39,561 nt of DNA, taken from contig CAISIV010000157.1 in NCBI GenBank assembly GCA_903885555.1, positions 1-39,561 on the forward strand. Direction: 5' to 3'. Origin of the DNA: an uncultured Hyphomicrobiales bacterium (lineage in GTDB: Bacteria; Pseudomonadota; Alphaproteobacteria; Rhizobiales; Xanthobacteraceae). This document shows positions 16,261 through 23,783 of this stretch, in pieces. The notes below the pieces were generated by a model. It did no database searches, was not told the origin of the DNA, and saw nothing but the letters and a program-made list of their open reading frames with translations. The stretch's first letter is position 1, and the number at the start of each line of letters is the position of its first letter. The position numbers and the translations under genes are program-made.

Positions 16261-17232
16261 ATGTCGGTCGTCACGAAAATTCTGGCGGTCTGCGGCATCG
16301 TACTGGCCGCTCTGCTCGCGCCCGCTTCCGCACAAGACGTCTATCCGTCGCGCACCATCCGCCTGATCGTCGGCTTCCCGCCCGGCGGCGGTGTCGATGC
16401 CGTCGCGCGTCTGTTCGCCGACAAGATGACCGGCATCATGGGCCAGCCTGTCGTCGTCGTGAATCAGGGCGGCGCAGCCGGCGGCATCGCCGCGAAGAAA
16501 GTCTCGACGGAAGAACCGGACGGTTATTCCGTTCTGGTCAATTCCAATTCGATGGTGATCTACAGCCTGATGACGCCGAAGGCCGGGCTCGTCGTCGAGC
16601 GCGATCTCTACGCCGTTGCTGCCGCCGCGCCGCAGGCGATCGTTCTCGCCGGCGCGCCAAACCTACCGGCTAACAACCTCAAGGAACTGGTCGCACTCGC
16701 CAAGACGCGGCCGCTCAACTACGGCTCGCCCGGCACCGGCTCGATCCCGCATCTCGTCATCGAACAATTGTTGACGACGCTGCCCGGCGTGCAGTTGCAG
16801 AACGTGCCGTTCCAGGGCGCCGCACCGGCGCTCACCGCGGCGATGTCGAACCAGATCGATCTGGCGTCGGTAACGCTGCCGCCCGCTGCTCCGCTGGTAC
16901 AGTCCGGCAAGCTCAAGGGCATTGCCGTGACGAGCGCGACGCGCGCGGCCGCCTTGCCCGATGTCCCGACCGCGACCGAATCCGGTTTCCCGGCGATCAC
17001 GGCGACGGCGTGGAGCGGCTTCTTCGTGCCGCCGAAAACACCGAAGGCCGTGGTCGACAAACTCGAGCAGGCCATCCTTCAGGCCGCCGCCCTGCCCGAC
17101 ATCAAGGAAAAGCTCACCGCGCTCGGCTTCGAGCCGACCAGCACGCCCGGTGCGCAATTCCGCGTCGAGCTCTCGGCCGAGATCAAGACGTGGTCTGCCG
17201 TGCTGGAAAAAGCCAACCTCATCCAGCAGTAA
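16261..17232 (+). CDS. Bug/TctC-family periplasmic binding protein
   Basis: This 323-residue protein has a signal peptide (MSVVTKILAVCGIVLAALLAPASAQ) and the family pattern: YPSRTIRLIVGFPPGGGVDAVARLFADKM, VVVNQGGAAGGIAAKKV, GSPGTGSIPH, VPFQGAAPALTA. Bug proteins normally bind carboxylates for a tripartite tricarboxylate transporter, but no tctA or tctB gene is nearby. GGGGGA lies about 8 nt before the ATG. It sits between fahA and a crotonase, so the ligand may be a precursor of their substrates (inference). Confidence 0.9.
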   Translation: MSVVTKILAVCGIVLAALLAPASAQDVYPSRTIRLIVGFPPGGGVDAVARLFADKMTGIMGQPVVVVNQGGAAGGIAAKKVSTEEPDGYSVLVNSNSMVIYSLMTPKAGLVVERDLYAVAAAAPQAIVLAGAPNLPANNLKELVALAKTRPLNYGSPGTGSIPHLVIEQLLTTLPGVQLQNVPFQGAAPALTAAMSNQIDLASVTLPPAAPLVQSGKLKGIAVTSATRAAALPDVPTATESGFPAITATAWSGFFVPPKTPKAVVDKLEQAILQAAALPDIKEKLTALGFEPTSTPGAQFRVELSAEIKTWSAVLEKANLIQQ

Positions 17233-17290
17233 TCTTGCAACAATAACCGCGAACGCCTACCGCGCCGCCTCTCTCGACAGGAAATTTGTG

Positions 17291-18106
17291 ATGTCCCGCT
17301 TCGACGAATACGCAAACAAATTCACCTCCATCAAGCTGGAGCGGAAAAAAGGCATCCTGCAGATGACCCTGCACACCGACGGCAAGCCGGTGCGCTGGGG
17401 GCCCGTCATCCAGTCCGAGCTGGTCGAATGCTTCACGCAGATCGGCGCCGACCGCGAAAATCGCATCATCATCATGACCGGCATCGGCGACGAATTCAGC
17501 GGCCCGCGCGCCGAACCCGGCTATTCGTTCTATCGCGAGGTCTCGACCAACATTACCGCGAACCTGCTCGACACCATCCACTGGAACGCGCACCGCCTGA
17601 TGACGCGCATGCTCGACATCGAAGTGCCGATGATCGCGGTGGTCAACGGCCCTGCCATGCGGCATTCCGAACTGCCGCTGATGTGCGACATCGTCATCGG
17701 CGCGGACGATTGCAGCTTCGAGGACACCGCGCATTTCAAGATCGCGAGCCAGACACCGGGCGACGGCATCGGTATCGTCTACACGATGCTGCTCGGTATC
17801 AACCGTGCGCGCTATTTCATGCTGACCGGCCAGATTATCGGCGCCAAGGAAGCCAAGGAGCTCGGCCTCATCGCCGAAATCCATCCGCGCGAAAAACTGC
17901 TGGCGCGCGCCTGGGAACTGGCCGAGGACCTGGCGAAAAAGAACGACCTGCTGCTGCGCTACACCCGCGTTACGCTCATTCAGCCGCTGAAGAAGTGGAT
18001 GGGCAATGAAGTGATGTACCACCTCGCCCTTGAATCGCTGGCCAAGCTCGACAAGGAAGACGTGACGCCGGACCACAAGGAAATCGAGCAAGGCGCGAAG
18101 AAGTAA
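17291..18106 (+). CDS. Crotonase-superfamily enzyme, resembles 6-oxocamphor hydrolase (beta-diketone hydrolase)
   Basis: This 271-residue cytoplasmic protein has the crotonase spiral fold. The AVVNGPAMRHSELPLMCDIVIGADDCSFEDTAHF stretch (about 117-149) and TPGDGIG...LLGINRARYFMLTGQIIGAKEA (155-190) resemble, as I remember it, 6-oxocamphor hydrolase more than ordinary enoyl-CoA hydratases. His148 and Asp158 are candidates for catalytic residues. AGGAAA lies 8 nt before the ATG, which sets the start; a longer upstream frame has no support. It follows the Bug-type gene by 58 bp. It could open a cyclic 1,3-diketone or act on a CoA ester; the call within the superfamily is moderate. Confidence 0.75.
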   Translation: MSRFDEYANKFTSIKLERKKGILQMTLHTDGKPVRWGPVIQSELVECFTQIGADRENRIIIMTGIGDEFSGPRAEPGYSFYREVSTNITANLLDTIHWNAHRLMTRMLDIEVPMIAVVNGPAMRHSELPLMCDIVIGADDCSFEDTAHFKIASQTPGDGIGIVYTMLLGINRARYFMLTGQIIGAKEAKELGLIAEIHPREKLLARAWELAEDLAKKNDLLLRYTRVTLIQPLKKWMGNEVMYHLALESLAKLDKEDVTPDHKEIEQGAKK

Positions 18107-18292
18107 TTCGCCGCCCCGATCTCCAATATCGCACTGCACACGCCGCGATTTCGTCGAGCGCGCCCTTTCCATTGGAAACGGCCGGCGTAAGATCGAACGC
18201 GTCGGTCGCCGGCAACGAAGGGGCGAACTGAAATATACGTAAAGTGGAATCTCCTCCGGTCGGCGGACCGACTAACAACCAGGGGAAATGCC

Positions 18293-19381
18293 ATGAAACG
18301 TCGTCAATTTCTGCAAGTCGCCGGCGGTGGGCTCGCCGCGTCGGCCGTTGCGGCGCCTGCGATTGCGCAAACGTCACCTTCTGTGAAGTGGCGGCTGACG
18401 GCCAGTTGGCCGAAGTCGCTCGATACTCTGTATGGCGGCTGCGAATATTTCGCCAAACGCGTCGCCGAAATCACCGACAACAAATTCCAGATTCAGACTT
18501 TCGCCGCCGGCGAAATCGTGCCGGGCTTGCAGGTGCTCGACGCGGTGCAGAACGGCACCGTCGAAATGGGCAATACGGCGCTCTATTATTATTTCGGCAA
18601 GAACCCGGCCTTTACCTTCGGCACCGCGCTGCCCTTCGGGCTCAATTCGCGCCAGATGATTTCCTGGTTCCGCCACGGCGGCGGCGAAGAGATGATGAAC
18701 GATCTGCTCAAGGAATATAACGCCATCGGCTTTGCGTCGGCCAATACCGGCGCGCAGATGGGCGGCTGGTTCCGCAAGGAGATCAACACCATCGACGACA
18801 TCAAGGGATTGAAATTCCGCGTCGGCGGTTTCGCGGGCACGATCCTGGCCAGGGTCGGCGCCATCCCGCAGCAGCTGGCCGCCGGCGACATCTATCCTGC
18901 GCTCGAGAAAGGCACGATCGACGCCGCCGAATGGGTCGGACCTTACGACGACGAGAAGCTTGGCTTCGTCAAAGTCGCCAAGCATTACTATTATCCGGGC
19001 TGGTGGGAAGGCAGCGGCCAGTCCCACAACATCATGAACATAGCCAAGTGGAACGAACTGCCGAAATCGTATCAATCGGCGATCATCACCGCGTCCAACG
19101 ACACCTGGGTGTGGACCACATCGAAATACGACGCCGTCAATCCGCCGGCGATGAAGCGTCTGGTGGCGGCGGGCGCCCTGTTGCACGCCTTCCCGCAACC
19201 GGTGCTGGAGGCCTGCTACAAGGCGGCGACCGACATCTACACCGAACTGTCGGCGACCAATCCGCACTTCAAGAAAATGTATGAGAGCCTCGTGCCGTTC
19301 CGCAACGACGGCTATGCTTGGCTGCAGGTGGCCGAGCTCGGCTTCGACAGCTTCCAGATCAGGATGCGCACGCGCGCCTGA
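18293..19381 (+). CDS. Orphan TRAP transporter binding protein (DctP family, TakP-like)
   Basis: This 362-residue periplasmic protein has a Tat-type signal (MKRRQFLQVAGGGLAASAVAAPAIAQ). The mature sequence (WRLTASWPKSLDTLYGGCEYFAKRVAEIT, then GLKFRVGGFAGTIL with the conserved Arg, and DAAEWVGPYDDEKLGF) is close to binding proteins of the TakP type, which bind 2-oxoacids. No dctQ or dctM membrane gene is nearby, so it must share a distant transporter. GGGGAA lies before the ATG. A 186-bp gap with no gene separates it from the crotonase gene. A strong hairpin terminator follows it. Confidence 0.9.
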   Translation: MKRRQFLQVAGGGLAASAVAAPAIAQTSPSVKWRLTASWPKSLDTLYGGCEYFAKRVAEITDNKFQIQTFAAGEIVPGLQVLDAVQNGTVEMGNTALYYYFGKNPAFTFGTALPFGLNSRQMISWFRHGGGEEMMNDLLKEYNAIGFASANTGAQMGGWFRKEINTIDDIKGLKFRVGGFAGTILARVGAIPQQLAAGDIYPALEKGTIDAAEWVGPYDDEKLGFVKVAKHYYYPGWWEGSGQSHNIMNIAKWNELPKSYQSAIITASNDTWVWTTSKYDAVNPPAMKRLVAAGALLHAFPQPVLEACYKAATDIYTELSATNPHFKKMYESLVPFRNDGYAWLQVAELGFDSFQIRMRTRA

Positions 19382-19395
19382 CGGGATGCAACAGG

Positions 19396-19423
19396 CCCCG
19401 GCGCGTCACAGCGCCGGGGTTTT
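19396..19423 (+). terminator. Rho-independent terminator after the TRAP binding protein
   Basis: A perfect 9-bp stem CCCCGGCGC/GCGCCGGGG with a 6-nt loop (GTCACA) is followed by TTTT on the plus strand. It lies 14 bp after the stop of the binding-protein gene and just before the stop of the convergent TPR gene, so it may work in both directions. Confidence 0.85.
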
Positions 19424-19426
19424 CCT

Positions 19427-21955
19427 CTAGCTGATCGCCGGAACGGCAAAGGCCTTGGGCGCCTCGCCGCGCTGCCAGGTTTCCCACATCGTCGTGTAGG
19501 CCGCCTCGATATGGCGAGCAAAGCGTTCCGGATTGAACAGCGGCACGGTCATACGGGTCGCCAGCAGCCGCTCGCGCAAGGCTCTGGCCTGCGCCGGATC
19601 GCGCGCCAGTTTCAGCGCCACGGCCTCGTAGTCGGCGAGATTGGTGGTCACCAGCTCGGGCATATTGGCAGCACGTAGAAGACTCGCCGCCACGCGGCCG
19701 GCGAAGGTGCCGCCTTCGCAGGTCAGCAACGGCAGACCGACCCAAAGCGCATCGCTCGCCGTGGTGTGGGCGTTACAGGGCAGCGTATCGAGGAACAGAT
19801 CGGCCAGCGCGTGGCGCGCCAGATGCTCCTCCGGCACCATGCGGTCGGCAAAGATCAGCCGCGCCGGATCGACGCCGCGCTTTCCCGCTTCCTTGCGCAA
19901 ATTCGCCATGGAGCCGGCGTTGTCGCCGAGCAGCCACAGCACGCTGCCCTCGACCTGCTTGAGCAGCCGCATCCAGACATCGAACACCGGCGGCGTCATC
20001 TTCCAGTTGTTGTTGAAACTGCAGAACACGAAGCCCTGCTCCGGCAGGCCGGCCTGCGCCCGCGTTGGCACGGTCGGCGACACTTTGCGGTGCGTGTCGT
20101 TGACCTGATAGCTGTCCGGCAGTTGCACGATCTTTTCCGAAAAGAACGGCGCGTGCTCGAACGGCGCCACCGTCTTGTCGGCGATGATGTAGTCGATCAC
20201 CCGGCTGCCCAACGAACCCGGATAGCCGAGATAGTTCACCTGGATCGGCGACGGCCGGTATTCGAAAATCTCCGGCCGCGCATCCTGGGTATAGCCCTTG
20301 AGATCGATGGCGATGTCGATCTGGAGATCGTGCATCAGTTTGGCGACGTCCTTGTCGCTGTTGCCGGTGACGTCATGGAAATGATCGAAGGCCGCGATCA
20401 GCCGGCGGCGCATCTCGCTGTTGTCGTTGGTGCTGAACGAGATCGCGTGGGTTTCGAAGCGCGATTTGTCGTGGCGTTCGAACAATTCCGCCATCAAAAA
20501 CGACGTGGCGTGAGTGCGGAAATCCGCCGAGACATAGGCGATGCGGATTTTCTCGTTGCGCCATTTCTGCCCGGTCCACAGCGGCTGCGGCGGATAGGGC
20601 ACGCGGTTTTCGATGTAATTCCGGGCGCATTGCATCTGCAGGGCCGGATCGTCGCTGTAGCCGATCAAGGTAAAAGGCGAGAAGCCGGACTTCCGGTTCG
20701 CAATATGCGCGGCGACGTGCGGCGCAAATCGCTCGCGGCGGTCCCAGTCGGCCAGATTGATGGCGCAGGCGGCCGCACCGCTGAAGCCGTGCGCGTGCTC
20801 CGGATTGACGGTCAGGATGCGGTCGAAGTCGGTCTGCGCTTCTTCGAAGCGCTTGAGCTCCTGATAGGTCTGGGCGCGGTTGTTGAGTGCGTCGATATAG
20901 TCGGGCCGCAGTGCCAGCGCCTGATTGTAGCTCGGCAGCGCCTCCTCGAGCCGCTTGAGCTCGTGCAAAATCATGCCGCGGTTGGACAGCGCCTCGATCA
21001 TGTCCGGCTGCAAGGCGATGGCGCGGTCGTAGCTTTCGAGCGATTCCGGGAAGCGCTTCAGTTCGCGCAGCGTATTGCCGCGGTTGGCGTGCGCCGCCGC
21101 CAGATCGGGGCGCAGCGCGATGGCGCGGTCATAGGCCGCCAGCGCTTCCTCGTGACGCTTGAGACGTTCCAGCACGTGGCCGCGATTGTAGATCGACTCG
21201 ATGTTGTCCGGCGCCACCGCGAGCGCCTTGTCGTAGCTGGCCAGCGCATCGTCATAACGGTTCATTTCAAGCAGCAGCACGCCGCGATTGATATGCGCGG
21301 CGCCAAGATCGGGCCGCAACGCGATGGCGCGGTCGTAGGCGGCCAACGATTCATCGTAACGGCGCAACTGCTTGAGCGCGTCGCCGCGATTGTAATGCGC
21401 GTCGGCATAATCCGGCTTCGTCGTAATCGCGCGGTCGAAGGATTTGAGCGCCTCGTCAAAGCGGCCCAGGCGGGACAGCACATTGCCGCGGTTCGACAGG
21501 GCCTCGACGTAGTTCGGCACAACGGCGAGCGCCTTGTCGTAAGCCGCCAGCGCTTCCTCCTGGCGGCCAAGGTTGGCCAGAATGACGCCCTTGTTGTTAT
21601 GCGCCTCAGGGAATTTCGATTTGAGCTTGATGGCTTGATCGAAGCTGTCGACGGCTTCCTGCGGGCGGTTGAGCGCGTTAAGCACGATGCCGTGGTTGAG
21701 CCAGATCTGCGGCGTCGGCGGCCGCGCCTTCATGGCCGCAGCCACCAGGTGCAGCGCCTCGGCGGCCTTGCCTTGCGACAACTTGATGAGGCCGCTCATG
21801 TGCAGCGCGTCGAAATTATCGGGCCGCACCGTCAGGATCGTGGCATAGAGCCGTTCGGCATCGGCCAGCCGTCCTGCCTTATGCAGCTCCAGCGCCTGGG
21901 CGAGCGTTTGCGGGACGTTCAGAGGCTTGGCGTTCGGCTGCGGCTGTGGCGGCAT
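19427..21955 (-). CDS. TPR-repeat protein with an O-GlcNAc-transferase (SPINDLY-like) domain
   Basis: This protein of about 842 residues has roughly eleven tetratricopeptide repeats of 34 residues in its first half (from LAQALELHKAGRLADAERL to about residue 390). A glycosyltransferase family 41 catalytic half follows, with IRIAYVSADFRTHATSF, PIQVNYLGYPGSLG, and the nucleotide-sugar region FCSFNNNWKMTP...TLPCNAHTTASDALW. It should transfer a sugar to Ser/Thr of proteins recognised by the TPRs; no signal peptide, so cytoplasmic. I chose ATG 21955 because GAGGAG lies about 6 nt before it; an upstream in-frame start at 22012 lacks this. It lies downstream of soxV on the same strand. The repeats are alike enough in DNA to make a 102-bp periodicity. 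Targets are unknown. Confidence 0.88.
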   Translation of the reverse strand: MPPQPQPNAKPLNVPQTLAQALELHKAGRLADAERLYATILTVRPDNFDALHMSGLIKLSQGKAAEALHLVAAAMKARPPTPQIWLNHGIVLNALNRPQEAVDSFDQAIKLKSKFPEAHNNKGVILANLGRQEEALAAYDKALAVVPNYVEALSNRGNVLSRLGRFDEALKSFDRAITTKPDYADAHYNRGDALKQLRRYDESLAAYDRAIALRPDLGAAHINRGVLLLEMNRYDDALASYDKALAVAPDNIESIYNRGHVLERLKRHEEALAAYDRAIALRPDLAAAHANRGNTLRELKRFPESLESYDRAIALQPDMIEALSNRGMILHELKRLEEALPSYNQALALRPDYIDALNNRAQTYQELKRFEEAQTDFDRILTVNPEHAHGFSGAAACAINLADWDRRERFAPHVAAHIANRKSGFSPFTLIGYSDDPALQMQCARNYIENRVPYPPQPLWTGQKWRNEKIRIAYVSADFRTHATSFLMAELFERHDKSRFETHAISFSTNDNSEMRRRLIAAFDHFHDVTGNSDKDVAKLMHDLQIDIAIDLKGYTQDARPEIFEYRPSPIQVNYLGYPGSLGSRVIDYIIADKTVAPFEHAPFFSEKIVQLPDSYQVNDTHRKVSPTVPTRAQAGLPEQGFVFCSFNNNWKMTPPVFDVWMRLLKQVEGSVLWLLGDNAGSMANLRKEAGKRGVDPARLIFADRMVPEEHLARHALADLFLDTLPCNAHTTASDALWVGLPLLTCEGGTFAGRVAASLLRAANMPELVTTNLADYEAVALKLARDPAQARALRERLLATRMTVPLFNPERFARHIEAAYTTMWETWQRGEAPKAFAVPAIS

Positions 21956-22033
21956 GAAAACTCCTCGCCCAAGGGCGTAAAAGATGCCCTCTGAGTCGTC
22001 CAGACCGGCCAAAATCGCTTAGTCGAGGCGAAT

Positions 22034-22768
22034 TCAGCCAATCCGGCCCAGCGCCGGAAACAGCTCGATCAGCCAATTGGCGATCGTCGGCATCTGGCCG
22101 GTAAAGATCAGGATGCCCGCCACGATCAGGAACAGGCCCATCGCCTTTTCGATCAGGTCGAGGCGCGTGCGGAACCGCGCACTCCACCGCATGAAGGCGC
22201 CGGCGAAAAACGCCGCCACCAGGAACGGCAGGCCGATCCCGAGCGAATAGACCAGAAGCAGCCGGGCGCCCTCGCCGGCGCTGTCGGCGGCGCCCGCCAT
22301 CAGCAGAATGGCCGCCAGCACCGGCCCGACGCAGGGGCTCCAGCCGAAACCGAAGGCGAGCCCGATGACATAGGCCCCGAGCATCCCGGCAGGCTTGGCG
22401 GCGACGCCGACGCGGGCCGTGCGGTCCATGAAGGGGATACGGATCACATGGAGGAAGTGGAGCCCCATCAGGGCGATGAGCGTGCCGGCGACATAGCCCA
22501 GGATGCCGAGATGGGCGCTGACCGCCTGCCCGATCCAGGAGGCGGTAGCGCCCAGCGCGACGAACACCGTGCTGAAACCGGCAACAAAACACAGCGCTAC
22601 CAGCAGCACCCGGACGCGCTGCGGCGTACCGCCCGGCTCGCGCAACTGCTCGACCGAGACCCCGCCCATATAGGCGAGATAAGGCGGCACCAGCGGCAGC
22701 ACGCAGGGCGAGGCAAAGGACAATAGACCGGCCACAAAAGCTCCCCCGGCGGAGACGTCGAGACTCAT
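22034..22768 (-). CDS. soxV: SoxV/CcdA-type thiol:disulfide transmembrane electron carrier
   Basis: This 244-residue inner-membrane protein has six hydrophobic segments and the two signature cysteines, in ASPCVLPLVPPY (helix 1) and WSPCVGPVLAA (helix 4). CcdA/SoxV proteins carry reducing power from cytoplasmic thioredoxin to periplasmic thioredoxins. It is divergent from soxS (87 bp between the starts) and upstream of the TPR glycosyltransferase gene. The link with soxS and soxR argues for SoxV, but a role in cytochrome c maturation (CcdA) is also possible and the two are hard to tell apart by sequence. Confidence 0.82.
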   Translation of the reverse strand: MSLDVSAGGAFVAGLLSFASPCVLPLVPPYLAYMGGVSVEQLREPGGTPQRVRVLLVALCFVAGFSTVFVALGATASWIGQAVSAHLGILGYVAGTLIALMGLHFLHVIRIPFMDRTARVGVAAKPAGMLGAYVIGLAFGFGWSPCVGPVLAAILLMAGAADSAGEGARLLLVYSLGIGLPFLVAAFFAGAFMRWSARFRTRLDLIEKAMGLFLIVAGILIFTGQMPTIANWLIELFPALGRIG

Positions 22769-22817
22769 TCAGTTAGATCCCTGCAGTCAGGTTCTTGCGC
22801 GACGGCGGTTCGTTGTC

Positions 22818-22837
22818 ATATTCGATGCTAGTGATAT
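22818..22837. promoter_or_regulatory. Imperfect palindrome between soxV and soxS
   Basis: ATAT-N12-ATAT (with ATTC at 22820-22823 as in the soxY site, but TGAT in place of GAAT) lies in the 87-bp divergent gap. It is a weak candidate for a second SoxR site; half of it matches the ATTC-N8-GAAT pattern. Confidence 0.3.
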
Positions 22838-22855
22838 ATCCGGCCGTGGTACACC

Positions 22856-23329
22856 ATGGCGGCGTATCCAGAATTGCCAAAGAGAATGAAGCTGCCGTCC
22901 CAACCATTTTCCTTGAAACTTCTTTCTCTTTGCGCCCTGCTCGGCGCGATGTTTATAGCGTTAGGCTTTGCCAACGCGCGCGCCGCTGAGCTGGTGATGT
23001 TCGAACAAGCTGGCTGCGTTTGGTGCGAGGCTTTCAATCGCGAGATAGCTCCTGTCTATGACAAGACCGACGAAGGCCGCCGCGCGCCGCTACGGCGCGT
23101 CGATATCGCGGGTCCGGTGCCGCAGGAGCTGGCTTTTATCGACGCCGAAAAGCTGACGCCGCTGTTTGTTCTGATCGACAAGGGCCGCGAAATCGGCCGC
23201 ATCCGCGGCTATCCCGGCGAAGACAATTTCTGGGGGCTGTTCGGCGCGTTGATCAAGAAGCTGGATGCGCCGGGCGGCGATCATGCGCAGTTGTTGAACA
23301 TCACAAAAGCATTGCACACCGCCAACTGA
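22856..23329 (+). CDS. soxS: SoxS-like periplasmic thioredoxin
   Basis: This protein has up to 157 residues, a signal peptide (hydrophobic LKLLSLCALLGAMFIALGF, cleavage after ARA) and the dithiol motif GCVWC (Cys54, Cys57 from the first ATG). ELVMFEQAGCVWCEAFNREIAP and the cis-Pro loop EKLTPLFVLID fit the short SoxS-type proteins that keep the SoxY cysteine reactive. It is divergent from soxV, its likely reductant, and 45 bp upstream of soxR. The start may instead be the ATG at 22886, giving a more usual signal peptide; neither has a strong ribosome site. Confidence 0.8.
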   Translation: MAAYPELPKRMKLPSQPFSLKLLSLCALLGAMFIALGFANARAAELVMFEQAGCVWCEAFNREIAPVYDKTDEGRRAPLRRVDIAGPVPQELAFIDAEKLTPLFVLIDKGREIGRIRGYPGEDNFWGLFGALIKKLDAPGGDHAQLLNITKALHTAN

Positions 23330-23374
23330 TGGTCTGTATTCTGTCACCATCCATCGGCGACTGTTGGTGTACAT

Positions 23375-23719
23375 ATGGATTTGCAACTTCTCGACAGCCG
23401 TGATCGCTCGCAAGAGCTCGATCGCATGGTGGGCAGCGCCAAGCGCGCCGCCGATTTTCTCAAAGCGCTCGCGCACGAAAGCCGGCTGATGATCCTTTGC
23501 ATTCTCGCCGAAGGAGAAAAGTCGGTGAGCGAACTCGAAGACATTCTCCAGCTTCGCCAGCCGACTGTGTCGCAGCAACTGGCGCGTCTGCGCGCCGACG
23601 GTCTGGTATCTACCCGGCGCGACGGCAAGGCGATCTATTACAATCTCGCCAGCGCCGAAGCACGTATCGTGATCGGCGCGATCTACGATGTGTTCTGCAA
23701 GAAAGCCCGCAAGCGCTGA
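23375..23719 (+). CDS. soxR: SoxR, ArsR/SmtB-family persulfide-sensing repressor
   Basis: This 114-residue winged-helix regulator has the DNA-recognition helix around QPTVSQQLARLRADGLV (62-78) and the wing TRRDGKAIYYNL. It has exactly two cysteines, Cys42 (MILCILAEG) and Cys108 (DVFCKKARKR). Their numbers and spacing are those of BigR/SqrR-type repressors, which leave DNA when the two cysteines become bridged by sulfur. Metal-site residues of SmtB/ArsR are not apparent. With soxS and soxV next to it, it should control the sox genes. ATG at 23375 is preceded by only a weak ribosome site and follows soxS by 45 bp. Confidence 0.92.
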   Translation: MDLQLLDSRDRSQELDRMVGSAKRAADFLKALAHESRLMILCILAEGEKSVSELEDILQLRQPTVSQQLARLRADGLVSTRRDGKAIYYNLASAEARIVIGAIYDVFCKKARKR

Positions 23720-23767
23720 CGCCCCCGTGGTCACGGCTTCCGTGACACGATAAAGTGTGCCGGGGCG
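23720..23767. repeat. Nested inverted repeat after soxR
   Basis: An inner perfect stem (GTCACGG/CCGTGAC, 23730-23746, loop CTT) lies inside an outer CGCCCC/GGGGCG pair (23720-23725 with 23762-23767). It fills the gap between soxR and the autotransporter start. No U-run follows, so it is a doubtful terminator; it may also be an operator. Confidence 0.35.
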
Positions 23768-23783
23768 CGTGGTTGGGGTTGTT

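Noticed and set aside
18107-18292. A small gene or attenuator in the gap before the TRAP binding protein
   Set aside because: Only weak 5-bp stems and no open frame with a ribosome site; probably just promoter and leader.
20850-21750. Regular DNA repeats that look like a CRISPR array or minisatellite
   Set aside because: They have a 102-bp period in frame and encode 34-residue TPR units; there are no spacers.
19766-21994. A plus-strand open frame of 742 codons opposite the TPR protein
   Set aside because: Its apparent repeats mirror the TPR repeats on the other strand; no domain is recognisable.
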